Source of the DNA: Fonticula alba
Lineage: Eukaryota > Opisthokonta > Rotosphaerida > Fonticulaceae
Length of the DNA: 30,199 nt
Direction: 5' to 3'
NCBI RefSeq assembly: GCF_000388065.1
Contig: NW_009242987.1
Coordinates: 182,443-212,641 of the forward strand
The translations under genes were made by a program, and so were the position numbers. Below are positions 19,348-29,879 of this stretch, in pieces; positions within the stretch are counted from its first letter, which is position 1, and the number at the start of each line of letters is the position of its first letter. The notes beneath the pieces are model-generated. The model was given only the letters and a program-made list of their open reading frames with translations, had not been told where the DNA came from and did not search any database.

Positions 19348-21207
19348 GACATGGATTGCGAGTCATAAAGAAGGGAGTGGAAAAGACAAACCAAAGAGAG
19401 AACAATGTGGGAGGAAGGAGGGCAAGGAAGTGGCATGCAGGGGAGGGATGGAGAAATCCCTCCGCCTGGTGGATGGACGAGGGGGGTGCCCGATCGACCA
19501 CCAGGCCCGAAGACCGAGGCCGGGGCCTGGGCACAGGGGCCTGGGCGCAGGGGCTTGTAACAGAACGTGGGGCAGGATTAGATTAGCAGCAAGAAGACAG
19601 AGAGGCATAAATATGCCATGTATTTTATTGGATGTGGTTTATTTTTCCAGTAGATATAATGACAGAAAAGTCCAACAAATGTGATTTTAGTAAAGTATGA
19701 TCTATAATTAGACAGGGATGGTATTTAAACAAGCTAATTTGAGCATATTCCAAAATCATCATTCTTTGAGGCTTAATAAGGTCATTGTTTTTCAGGGTGC
19801 CGTTGTGACTGATCGATTGCCAAGCCCGGGCCTCGCCAAAAGAAAGGGTGCTCCTTGGTGGGCATCTGTTCGCCCAAAGGGATACTTAATCACGCCCTCC
19901 CCTTCTCCCCCTCCCGGCGGCTTTCCTCCTTGTCAAGCCACCCTCCTTTTTGCACTCCCGATCTCATGCCCTCTTTCGAGACCTTGATCTCTTTGGCCAA
20001 TCTGGAAGCCCCTCTGTCTGGCCTCTTCCGGCATTGCTCTTTAACACCTGCCAGCTCGGTTCCGACTGAACCAGAGACGACTTCCCCTGAAGAGCCTCCC
20101 TTCCGGAATGCCCCCACCCACAGGGCCCTCTCGGCTCTTGCCAAGGATCTCATCTATCTTTTCCCCCCGGCCAGACGGCCCACTGCCTGAGCCATCACCC
20201 TGGGTCGCCTTTATTTTTTTTTCCCCGCTTCTCCTTCCTTGAACTCCTCAAAGCCGATCCACCTCGTGTGTCCACGGGCTACCTGGGGCGAGGGGTCTCT
20301 CTGCAAACCAGTGACCGGTCCCAGGAAAGGCTGCCGGACAATATCTCCTCTCTCCTGGCGGCTTTTTGGATTGAGATGCCTCAGGCAGGAGGGCCTTGTG
20401 TGTGTATCTCCGGTCAGGGGTGGATTGACATGGGGGTGGCCTTTTGAACTTCTCCGGGAGTTCCCCCTCGTCGGGGAGAAACAGCCTCAATGGGAGATAT
20501 TGCCGGACACGGGGAGAGGTTACTCGAGGGTGTCGGAGGAGGAGGAGGGGGTGGAACCGAACGAGTGAGCGGCCACGCTGGCGTGACGAGCCTCACAGCC
20601 CTCCCTCGTCGGTGCTCATCACGCGCGTGCACACAATGCCTGTCCTACTCCTCGGTGCCATTGCTCCAGGCCCCATCTTCCCGAGGTCAGCCACGCAAGC
20701 CCCTCGCGACGGCCTCGCCTCCTTTCCGACAGCTTTGCTTCCGACCCCCCAGGCGGGAGGAAGGGGGGGATGCCAGAGCATGTGTTTTTTCTGCCGACCC
20801 CAGCTCCTCTTGCATCAGGCCGAATCTGCTCCCTGGCCGGCTGAGCCCACCACGGCACTTGGATCAAGTGCCGCGCCAGCCGGCACACATCAGGGATCGC
20901 GCTGAGCCCTCCTCAAGCGCAACCCCGCCCCCAGGCAAAGACAACCAAACACGAATGTCCCACCGATCTGGCCAGCGCCAGGGCAAAGGGCGCCATCCCA
21001 GCGGCCGCCTCGCGGGTGATGTGGCCGACACCCTCTGCACCGTGACGCGGCGGCCCAGGGTGCCTGACCTCGGGTCATGCAACCCCCGCAATTGCCCCGG
21101 GGACGCCGTCTGGTTCTCTCGACATGATTGGGAGTGTCTATTGTCGACCGTGGCGAAAGACCGACCCTTGTGAACAAAAGGCAGGTCTCGAGGCGCGACC
21201 TGCGGCG
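19348..21207. other. Gene-free region with AT-rich island, compositionally distinct
   Basis: Between the acyltransferase start and the TMX3-like stop. About 19595-19800 is strikingly AT-rich against a GC-rich window. From about 19800 to 21150 GC is visibly lower than in the surrounding genes and the usual homopolymers are scarce. Short open frames exist on both strands (for example plus-strand 19855-20190), but none shows family similarity or splice pairs. Possibly a decayed insertion; I cannot name it. Confidence 0.5.
19595..19800. other. AT-rich island
   Basis: About 200 bases dominated by A and T (TTTATTGG, TATTTAAAC, TATAATTAG and similar), bounded on both sides by GC-rich DNA. It lies about 250-450 bases upstream of the acyltransferase start codon. 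No ORF or known element was recognised. Confidence 0.8.
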
Positions 21208-23492
21208 TCAATCCTGCTTGGCGCTCTTCTTGCTCGAGGCCGAGGCGGCAGGGGCGGCGGGGGCAGCGGCCACGCGGCCGGTCGGCCGGCCACCGGGCTG
21301 CAGCACGCGCGGGGCCTCATTGTACGAGTCATAATCGTCGCTCGGGGCGATCTTGATGATGCAGTACACGAAGGACATGATGACGCCAATGAACATGCTG
21401 GCCACGAGGATCGGGTGAGCGACAGCCCAGTTGAAGGCAAACTCGAAGCGCTTGGCGATGAGCTACGCCGGCACGAGTGGCGGCCGGCAAGAATTGGCGG
21501 GACAATGGCAGACAGGCGTGTGAGTCGGGGACACCCGGGCTGGATGCAGGCATGGGGAAAGACCGGGCGAAGGGGAGGATGTCTGCAGCATCGAAACGCA
21601 CCCGGGGAATGGCCACGACCCAACCGCCGATCCAAGCGGCCGGGAGCTTCTCGGCCTGGGTGTCGGCGACGAACTGCGTAAGACTGGCGGATACCGCGGC
21701 AACGATGCGAGCCGCATGCTCCGGGTCAACCACCTGGTTGAGCGGGCCCTGCTCGGCGAGGAGGTCCAGCAGCGGAAGCGCGGTGAAAGTCTGCTCCGGC
21801 GGGTTGATGAACACCACGGAGGGGTATGTGGGGGAGGAGCCGCTGCCCGGACGGAGCTCCTCGGCCGGGACCGGGCGGATGGGGAGCTTGAAGTTGCGAG
21901 AGGCATACGGCGACCAGGTGTCCGAGGACATCCAGGTGAAGTGGAGCGGCACGCCGGCGGCCTCAGACGCGCGGGCAACCTGGCGCAGACCATCGCTGCA
22001 GGTTGGAATGGAACACACAGGTGTCGGGCGTCAGAGATAGGTGGGAGCTTGCCGGGAGAGAGCCATCTCCGTGGACAGTGCTATCGGCGCGAACTCGCGA
22101 TCGCGAGGGGAAAAAAAAAGAGCAAGCCAAGCGCAGACAAGGATAGAGAAAGAAGGAGACGGGGGAGCAGCCGACCAGGGGGAGGGGAAGGACGCACAGC
22201 AGCGAATAGTGGAAGGGATAGGTGGGGCTGGTGAAGGCAATCAGCAGGGGGACATCCGAGTCGCCGACCAGGTCGGCACCGCTGCGGGCGTCGAGGTTGA
22301 TCAGCGGCGGGTAGCGGTGGCGAATGATGAAGTCCAGCACGGCGGAATCCTGCTCCAGAGAGGTCAAGTCCTGGGGGAAGAGAGACAGCTTGCCGTCGCG
22401 CCACATAAAGAGTAGGGCAGCACCGTCGGCCGGGGGGGGCCGCTGACCGGAAACCTTGGCCAGGTCCAGCAGGTGCGCGAGCGACTCCGGGCCGGTGGCA
22501 TCGAAGAACCGCGAGCGGAAGACCAGCTTCTTGGAGGCCGCCACAAAGGGGACCGCGCCGAAGGGGACCGACTCATCCGGCACCCAGCGAATGAAGGACA
22601 CCGGCTTGCTGGTGTCCGACTGCAGGGTCTTCTTGATCTCGTCGCCGGTCGTCGGGAGCATGGAGATCAGGGGCGCGGACAGCGATGCAACATACTCGCT
22701 GAAGGCCTCCACAGTGCGCTGGCCCTGGTAGGTGTCCACCTCCTCGCCGTTCATGAAGCTGGGTTGGTTGTTTCATGTGGCCGTACAAGGCGAGCGGTGA
22801 GTTTGTGCCCGGCGGGGGAGGGCAATGCCGGCGAAGCGGAGATCCCGAGCGAAGGAAGGGGAGGGGAAATGGTCGGGCACGCACAACTTCATGGTGGGAT
22901 AGCCGCGGATGCCATACTTCTCGCAGGCGACTGGCAAGAACAAAGCCGAGTTGGGTCAGCACCAGAGGCGGGCATGGGGAGCAGAACGAAAAGAGCAAGG
23001 AAAGCGAGGGGAAGAGCGGCGTGCAGGGGAGGGGAGTGAGGAGCAGGGGGGATCCGAACGCACGCGAGTGGGCGGAGCAGTCAATCGAGGCGATGTTGAC
23101 ACTGTGAGCGGCGGCCGGGGCAACCAGCTGCGGCCAGATTGGCTCCAGGCGCTTGCAGTGGCCGCAAGACCTACGACGCGCGGGGGTGAGAAGGCCCAAT
23201 GGAAGCACGTAAAACAGACGTCAGAGAGGAAGAGAGAGAGAGGGAAGGGGAAAGCGAAAAAAGCGCCACCATCACCTTGGCCGGAGCGAGTGGTGGGATG
23301 GAGGGCAGACACGCACGGAGAGTGGAACTTGACAAACCAGTTGCCCTTCGAGAGCAGGGAAACCGAGTCATTGGTGAGGGCGTGCGGGCCCGCATGGGCG
23401 CGAGCCACGGCCGCCAGGCAACTGGCGACCAGGAGAACTACCGCCAGGAGGCTGGAGACCATGCCGCGCCGGGGTTGCTGCTGTGAAAGCAT
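21208..23492 (-). CDS. TMX3-like transmembrane thioredoxin / protein disulfide isomerase
   Basis: Six exons, complement(21208..21462, 21602..21995, 22198..22758, 22885..22930, 23064..23170, 23317..23492), give 512 residues (human TMX3 about 454). All five introns start GTGCGT. Residues about 11-33 form a signal peptide (SSLLAVVLLVASCLAAVARA). The first thioredoxin domain carries CGHC at Cys61-Cys64, with the junction after KFHSP rebuilt by splicing, then KRLEPIWPQL as in TMX3, and CEKYGIRGYPTMKFF with the cis-Pro motif. The region from about 120 to 430 looks like further degenerate thioredoxin folds without CxxC. A C-terminal membrane helix (about 440-466, ILVASMFIGVIMSFVYCII) is followed by a short Ala/Pro/Lys tail ending SAKQD, which is not a standard KKxx signal. 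Expected role: disulfide oxidation or isomerisation in the ER lumen. The usual Trp before CGHC is Ser here. Confidence 0.92.
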
Positions 23493-23530
23493 TTTCCTGG
23501 GGGAGGGCAGCAGGAAAGGGGGCCGGCAAC

Positions 23531-23572
23531 GGATGGGAGGGGGGGAGGTGTTGCTATGGACCAGCCATCTGG
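23531..23572. repeat. Dispersed repeat, copy 1
   Basis: A G-rich stretch followed by GGTGTTGCTATGGACCAGCC and then ATCTGG. The same sequence, nearly identical over about 40 bases and exact over the last 29, recurs at the right end of the window. This copy is about 40 bases upstream of the TMX3-like start codon. Confidence 0.85.
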
Positions 23573-23918
23573 TCCCCCCCGGCGCATGATCCCGCCCCTT
23601 ATCGGGGGGGGGATCTTCGGGGCCCCAAGCCGCCGCGGGGGAGGAGGGGGACACACGCATGCACAACGGTGACAAGCGTCCAGCTGGTGGACATCTAGTT
23701 GGCTGCATCCGTTGGTAGATGGAAATGCTTCCAGAAGCTGGCAGCTTGCCGGAGAAGCCGTGTTTGAGTGCCTTTTTTCGTGGACCCGGCTGGAGGCCCT
23801 CGGCCTGGCATGCGTCTCATCCTGCCCCACCCCCCCCCCCCTGCCTCACCTCCAATCCTGTTTGAGGAGCCGCCCTTGGTCTGCCTCCCCTCCACGCCTC
23901 TGCGCCCTTCCCTCGGTG

Positions 23919-24284
23919 ATGGATCGGATCCCCCCGCTTGCCATCAAGTATCCCCGGACACGCTGCTCAGCCGACGCCTTTCTGCGCTTGACTCACGGGG
24001 TGCCGGCAAACCAGCTGCTGAGCATGCTGGGTTCCTTGCAAGTGGAGCGTCTCCCTCAGGTGGTGATCACCCAAGCGGCGACGGCGGCAGTGGCGGCAGC
24101 GACGACAGTGGCAGCGGCGCCGCTGCCCTCCTCGCCGTCCGCGATCCCGACCGCACCCGGCTGCCCACCGATCGAGCCCCGCGTTGCGACCGCGCCCCCA
24201 GGGCCGCCCCTGCCTGGGATATGGCTTCATGAGGAGGAGTTTGAGATGTTCTCGATCTTTGGTGCCGCCGACCACCACCCCTAG
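23919..24284 (+). CDS. Doubtful small hypothetical protein
   Basis: An open frame of 121 residues starting MDRIPPLAIKYP and ending FEMFSIFGAADHHP, with an Ala/Thr/Val-rich centre and Pro-rich stretch. The frame is open further upstream to 23712. I recognise no family. It is the only plus-strand frame in this interval that does not look like simple repeat translation, and it lies in a convergent arrangement with SEY1. An overlapping frame (23768-24232) is equally open, so the coding status is uncertain, and splice variants are possible. Confidence 0.25.
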   Translation: MDRIPPLAIKYPRTRCSADAFLRLTHGVPANQLLSMLGSLQVERLPQVVITQAATAAVAAATTVAAAPLPSSPSAIPTAPGCPPIEPRVATAPPGPPLPGIWLHEEEFEMFSIFGAADHHP

Positions 24285-24551
24285 GGCGCCAAGTGCGCGC
24301 GTGCCTGTGCGTATGTGTGTGTATGTGTGCGCGCGCGCGCGCGCAATTAAGAGACAGACTATCTAATGATGCTTTCTTTGATGGAGGTGGGGCATGGGGA
24401 AGCACTCCACGCAGAGGCAACCGGGGAGTTGGGCGTGGAGGGCGGAGTGAGGAGGGGCAGGGGGCAGGGGATCCACCATGTCGGTGCACACACCGCATGT
24501 GGGCCTTCTCTTCGCACGCATGGGCACAGCGGACTTTGCATCCCGAGGAGC

Positions 24552-25654
24552 TCAGTCCTCCTTCGGGCCAGCACCGGCCGCGGGGGGAGAACCACCGGCC
24601 GAGGCGGCGCCAGAGCCGGCAGTGCCCCGGTCATTCTTGTTGTCGTTGAGCATCTGCATCACGTCATTGAAGTTGGGCATGGTGCCAGTGACTGCGCCTC
24701 GCACAATGGCCGACGACAGGCGGCCAGCAAACTGCAAGCGGAGAGGTGAGTGTCAAGTGGGGGGAGGGGGAGGATGGCGCGGTCAAGGGGAGGCGCAGCC
24801 GAGGGCCATGTACGCACCACGCGAACGCGGTAGATGAAGTTCTCAACCGGGACCTGGAGATCGAAGGCCAGGATCACGACATACAGGAGGCCCAGCTGCG
24901 ATGCGGAAAAAGAGAACGTCAGTAAAGGAGGAGGTGACTGGGGGGCGGGGGCATGTCGTAGAGATGAGTGGGTGACGAGATGCTGTGGAGACGCACGAAG
25001 ACCGCAATCAGCAGGTACTTGCCGGGGGAGGAAATGAAGTCCATGAGCTCGTTGAAGCCGAGGAGGAAGATGGCCAGATAGGTCCACTTGGGGATCTTGT
25101 ACTGGGGCTGGTCGCAGCGCATCGAGGCATCCTGGAACTCGACGGCCACCTCGCTCTCGAATTGGGTCCAAATCTGCCACGGAAGGGGAAGGAAGCACCA
25201 GGAGAGGGGTCAGAGACCGGAGAGGGCGGTATGTGCTCCTGTGTCCTGAAACCGAGTAGCGACCGATGCACTGGGAGAGGATGGCAGGGGGGGGGGAGTA
25301 CCTTGTTCTCGAGCTTCTTGTCGATCAGAGCCAGGGGAGTCGGCGGGTTGGAGATACCCTGGTGGCATGGCCAAGAGAGATCGACCGAGGGAGCAAACGA
25401 AGATGGGCGTCAGGAAGCAGCGGCGAGTGAAGGTGACGGGGACGGAGCTGTGCCATATGCCCGACGTACGAGCGGAGACCAATCCAGCTTGATAAAGCGC
25501 ATGGCCTCGAGCGCATTGCGGGCCAGAAGCTTGCCCGAGTCGAAGTAGGTCTCGACATTCATGCCGGGGCGCCAGATGATCGGCCGGCGCTGGCTATCGA
25601 AGCGGAACTTCGAGTGGAAGCTGGAGTCCACGCAAGGAGGAAGGAGGAGAAGGG

Positions 25655-25685
<31 letters not shown>

Positions 25686-28563
25686 TCAGAGGCCGGGCCG
25701 AATGGTCGACAATCGGACACGCAACACGGCGGAAAAGATGACGCACATGGTGCGCAGCTTGCTGTTGAAGGTGGACGCATCGACCAGCTCATTCAGCTCC
25801 TTGGTGATGAGATCCTTGATCGAGGCGCTCAGGGTGCTCTGGACATCGGCACGCTCATCCTCGGACAGCTGGTAACCTGAACCGGGGGGAGATGGGTAGG
25901 GGGGTCAGTGGTGCGGTCGGGGACGCCATGCGTGAATGCGGCCACAAGAAAGCACGCTTACCCTTCAAGTGGGTGTCAATCGCCTCGGGCAGCTTGGCAG
26001 CCGCCTCAGTGACGAGGGTATCCATGCCGGGCCAGAACTGAGCATCGATGGTGTTGAAGGCGAAGGCCAGATCGGCCTCGAGCTTGGTGGAAATCTCCTC
26101 CTGGAGAACGCAAGGAGAAGGGGGGGGGGGAGTGAGTCGCAAGCAGTAATGGAAGGGGCAGAGGCGGCCGCTCGACAGGGGTGGATCGGCGAAGATGAGG
26201 CGTGTGGTGTACCTGCAGAGCGACCTCCTTGTTCTTGATGCCGGCGGCGCGGAGCTTCTCGAACACGGCGTTGATGTCCGCCGAGAACGGCTTCACCTGC
26301 TCCTCGTACTTCCACGGCGAGCCGGGAATGGTGAGAGCTGAAGGGGGGCAGGGGGGGGGGCAGCATGGAGGACGAGCAGGGAGGAGGTAGGGTGTCAGGA
26401 AAGAGGAGGGACCCCGAACGGAAGGGACGGGACCAACGCACAGCGGGCCGAATTCTCGAACGTAGCCAGCAGATGCTCCTTCTGCTTGAGAGCCTCAGTT
26501 GAGAAGCTGTCCGGGTTCTCGGCATTGAGTTTCTGCGGGCGCGTGCACATGGTAGCGACGATGGCGGTGGCGATGCGGCGGCGATTGAGAAGCAGGATAC
26601 AACCGACAGGGATCAGCACATGCAACGAGAGGCGCCGGGGACTGGAAGGTGCGAAAGGGAATGGGCGGGGGGGGGGGGGGGGGAAGGAAGGCGAAGAGGG
26701 AGAGCCCTGTGCGTACCTCGACGAAGGCGGTGAAGGACTTCAGAGAGGACCGGTGGATGTTGCGGAGCTGCGCGGCGAACAGCATGTACAGGATCCCATG
26801 CAGCGTCTGAGCGAAGACATCACGCTCGGTCTGGAAGACCGAGGTCTCATAGCGCGAGGCCTGGTGGCAGAAGGAGTCGAAGCTGGTCTGGTAGATGGTG
26901 TGCATGCGATCGGCCAGGTCGGCCACCTCGCGGCCGCCCTCCAGGGCGGTCTGCAGCTCCTGAACCTCGTCGTTGATGGAGTGCAGGATGTTGCGGGAGA
27001 TTTCGTCGCAGCGGAACTTGGCCAGCAGCTGGCGCTGGGTCGGCAGGTCGAGGTCTTTGTTCGAGCAGATTTGCTCCTACAGCCCGGCAACGGATGGGAG
27101 GCCCCGTGTGTGTGTGTGTGTGTGTGTGTGTTTGGGGGGTGAGGGATGGGGTCCCGACAGTGGTAAGCAGGAGAGGACCCTAAACCGGCGAGCGGCGCAG
27201 CAAGACAGAGACGAGAGGAGGGACAGGGGCCGAGGAGGAACGCACCCAAACCTCGCCGGCGAAGTGCCCCAGACCATCGGAGGGGATGCGCTTGCGGTAC
27301 TCCTTCTTGAAGACGTAGTTCGGGTTGTCGGGGTCGGAGAACCACGGCTTCAGCTTCTCGACGGCCGCGTCAAATTCGGCCGCCTGGATGAGCTTGTGCG
27401 GGAGGGCCGTGAAGGCCAGGTCAAAGTACTGGCTGAGCTTGGCGTCCTCCAGGCCCTCGGGCTTGCGGATGCCCTCCCAGATCTGGTTCATGTCCTCCTC
27501 CAGGGTCTTGCTGAGCTCGGCCACCGGGGTGCCGTAGTGGTCACGAATGACGAACAGCAGCAGGGTCTTCTGAGCACTGTGGACGTGGCCCATCGGCAGG
27601 GAGATTGAACATGGGGTAGAGTGGAGCAGGGGAAGGGTGAGTGGAGGGCGACATGTGGAAGTGCCCAGGAGGGGGGGGGGGGGGAGAAGGAGGGTGGCCG
27701 CACGCGCGCGCGTGCGCGTGTGGCGTGGTGCACGCACGAGGTTGACTGGAAAAGGCCAAGGTTGACCTCGAACACGGTGCGGAGGAGCCCGTAGTTGGAG
27801 GCGTTGGACCGGCCGATGTCGGTCTCCAGCAGGTTGATGAGCAGGACCTGGGAGATGGCCAGCGAGAAGAGGGCGCTCTTGCGCTCCATCTCCAGATCCT
27901 CACCGCGCTCACGGCTGTCGGTACCCTCGACATCCATGACGATGGTGTTCTCGGCAGTGCCACTGGTGGTCATCCAAAGACCTGCGACGCAGCAGAGGCG
28001 GAGCAGGCGGAAAGTCGGAGCAAGAAGGGTGAGTACACCGAAGGGGCGAGAGAGAGAGAGAGAGAGAGAGAGGAAGGGGGGTGTCAAGGTGCAAGGAAGC
28101 ACTCGAGAAAATGGGCATACCCTTGGTGGTCTGCTGGCGACGGTTGGCGGTCATCACATCGAAGCCGGTGCCGAAGACCGTGTTCAGCAGAGTGCCTGAA
28201 GCCGGTCACGTCGGGGAAGGGAGAGGGGGGGGGGCATGAGGTGAGAACATGGGCACCGGGGGCAGGCAGGCAGCCAGCAAGCAACAAAGAGGGGGCGCAC
28301 TCTTGCCGGTGCTCTGAGCACCGAAAATGGCGATGAGGTTGTACTCATGGCCGGCGTCCTTGAGACCCCACTTGTCGTTGACATACTCCTGGATGTCCGG
28401 GCTGAGGAAAGGCAAGTCGGGGCGCCATGAGAAGACAGGTAAGTCAGGCCAGCCGAGGCAAAGGAGAGGAAGCTGTCCCTGGGGGGAACCGTGGCAGGGA
28501 AGAGGGAACATACGAGAGCTCAAGGTCCCCGGAAATGATGTTCAACATTGGGTTGGGGGACAT
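24552..28563 (-). CDS. SEY1: SEY1/RHD3-family dynamin-like GTPase of the ER
   Basis: Fifteen exons, complement(24552..24731, 24818..24895, 24997..25173, 25302..25358, 25470..25620, 25747..25876, 25962..26100, 26213..26337, 26442..26532, 26717..27076, 27246..27576, 27738..27981, 28121..28195, 28301..28401, 28514..28563), give 762 residues (yeast Sey1 776). The family mediates homotypic fusion of ER tubules and is the fungal, plant and protist counterpart of atlastin. Seen: P-loop GAQSTGKS (44-51), built across a splice junction; switch G3 [13 protein letters not shown] from Asp92; G4 FVIRDH with Arg168-Asp169; [14 protein letters not shown] and KFRCDEI, hallmarks of Sey1; a long helical-bundle region; then [16 protein letters not shown]. 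Two closely spaced membrane segments form the ER hairpin (about 648-666 and 672-692). The short C-terminal tail contains an amphipathic-looking stretch and a Gly/Ala/Pro-rich end. Introns 3 and 10 contain GA microsatellites. Confidence 0.96.
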
Positions 28564-29459
28564 AGCGGTAGCAGGTGGAAGGGGAGGGTGATGAGGGGGG
28601 AAAGGGCGGAAGGTAGTGCGTGTGTGTGTGTGTGTGAACTGTGAACGGGGCAGCACAGGGCGGGGGGAGAGAAGGGGGGAGAGAAGAGGGAGGAGGGGTG
28701 GGCTGCCGAAGATCGGCCCCCGCCCAGGGCCGACTGGGCCGGGTGCTGAAAAGAACAATTAAGAGGGCCCTTGCTAGAGCAAGGCGGGGAGACAAGGGCC
28801 CGGGGGCGATCTCTGGGGCAACTCGGAAAAGGGAAAACAGGCCAGGCACCGCGCAGTGGGCCAGGAAAACAACAGCCATCCGCTAGTGACCTCCCCCGTC
28901 CCTCTATCTCGGCCCCCGCCTTCCCCCCACCCCCTTCTCTCCGCCAGCGGTGATATGTTGTTGAGAAGGCGCGAAAGAAACTAGCGTCTTGCCGGTGGGT
29001 CATGTGACCAGGTGCCAATGGATATGTACATTTTTATTTTGATTGGCTGGCAGGCCCGCCTCCGGAGGAACGGAGGTGCGTGCGTGTGTGTGTTTGTATG
29101 TGTGAGAGAGGGGGGAGAAAGTGAGTGCATGAGCGCACAAGTGCACGAGTGCATGGGTGCACAAGTGCACGAGTGCATGGGTGCATGGGTGCGTGGTGCA
29201 GTATACGCGCGCAGGCATGCGCTGGAGGCGAGTGCACACAAGCGCTGTGTACGTGCGTGCGCAGTGCGTGTGTGTGTGTGTGTGTGTGTATGTGACTGAG
29301 GCGACAGCAGTAGGGAGAGGCATGTGCCGATGTGCGCATGGACGGGTGTGTGCCTGCCGGGGCGAGAGAGGGAGAGAGGGGGGGGGGGAACAGAAGGGAC
29401 GGACTTCGCTCCTGCGGGGAAACGAAGTAGGACGAGGAGGAAGCCGGACCAGAGGGAGC
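28564..29459. other. Intergenic region between SEY1 start and prefoldin 2 stop
   Basis: Holds the SEY1 promoter and prefoldin 3' region. Visible are a TG tract near 28619-28635, a minus-strand CCAAT-type site (AGCCAAT) near 29041-29048 about 480 bases upstream of SEY1, a nearby minus-strand AATAAA (29033-29038), and a short tandem repeat at 29120-29197. No additional gene was found. Confidence 0.5.
29120..29197. repeat. Minisatellite, units of 10 and 14 bases
   Basis: Alternating elements GTGCATGGGTGC and ACAAGTGCACGA recur about three times with small changes, giving a 24-base higher unit, and run into simpler GTGCATGG copies. A TG tract follows at about 29265-29292. Encoded short frames are repeat translation only. 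Confidence 0.75.
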
Positions 29460-29879
29460 TTACTTCTTCTCGGCGAACTTGGAGATCTCCTCCTCCTTGG
29501 TCTGGTAGTCCATCTGCATCTTGCGGATCAGCTGGACAAGCTGTAGGCGAGGAAAGGGCAGAGAAAGAAAGAGATTAGACACGAGAAGCCGGGCAGGAAC
29601 AAGAGCGAGGAGTGAGGGGCAAGAAGCGAAATGCGAGGAGCAGGAAGCCAGCAGCAAGGGCCAGGAGCAATGAAAGCAAATCCCGGCAGAGGGGGGGGGG
29701 AGGAGGGAGATGGGCCGGCCAGGGGGGAACGGCGCCAAGACAGGATACTACGTACACCCTCGCGGACCTTCTGCAGCTCGGGCAGAACATCACCGACCTT
29801 GCGCTCGATCAGGGCATCGCCCATCTGGCGGAAGCACAGGCGCTCGCCATCCATGGACTCGAGGGTGGCGATGGTGAGG
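29460..29879 (-). CDS. PFDN2: Prefoldin subunit 2 (beta-type), 5' partial
   Basis: Two 3' exons, complement(29460..29540, 29756..29879), joined by a GTACGT...CTACAG intron of 215 bases, phase 0. They encode the last about 67 residues: TLESMDGERLCFRQMGDALI, then ERKVGDVLPELQKV and a C-terminal helix ending EEISKFAEKK. This matches the prefoldin 2 pattern of a hairpin (CYRMVGGVLVERTVKEVLP in animals) plus C-terminal coiled coil. Prefoldin is the cytosolic hexamer that delivers unfolded actin and tubulin to the CCT chaperonin. The acceptor at 29880 needs a donor in phase 2 further upstream. The first half (N-terminal coiled coil) is not present before the window end, so the gene is truncated by the edge. 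Confidence 0.88.

Larger units (their letters stand above)
23493..24551. other. Region between TMX3-like start and SEY1 stop
   Basis: Contains the TMX3-like promoter side, one copy of a dispersed repeat (about 23531-23572), a doubtful plus-strand ORF (23919-24284), and a TG/CG-alternating tract near 24296-24344. No other gene was supported. Confidence 0.5.

Noticed and set aside
19855-20568. Transposon open reading frames in the compositionally distinct region
   Set aside because: No transposase, integrase or reverse transcriptase motifs, and no terminal repeats that I could see.
24659-25198. A separate Derlin-like or small membrane protein
   Set aside because: The hydrophobic exons join in phase with the upstream SEY1 exons and form its ER hairpin.
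24552-28563. Atlastin instead of SEY1
   Set aside because: [27 protein letters not shown] and the 762-residue length with a late membrane hairpin are Sey1/RHD3 features; atlastins are about 550 residues.
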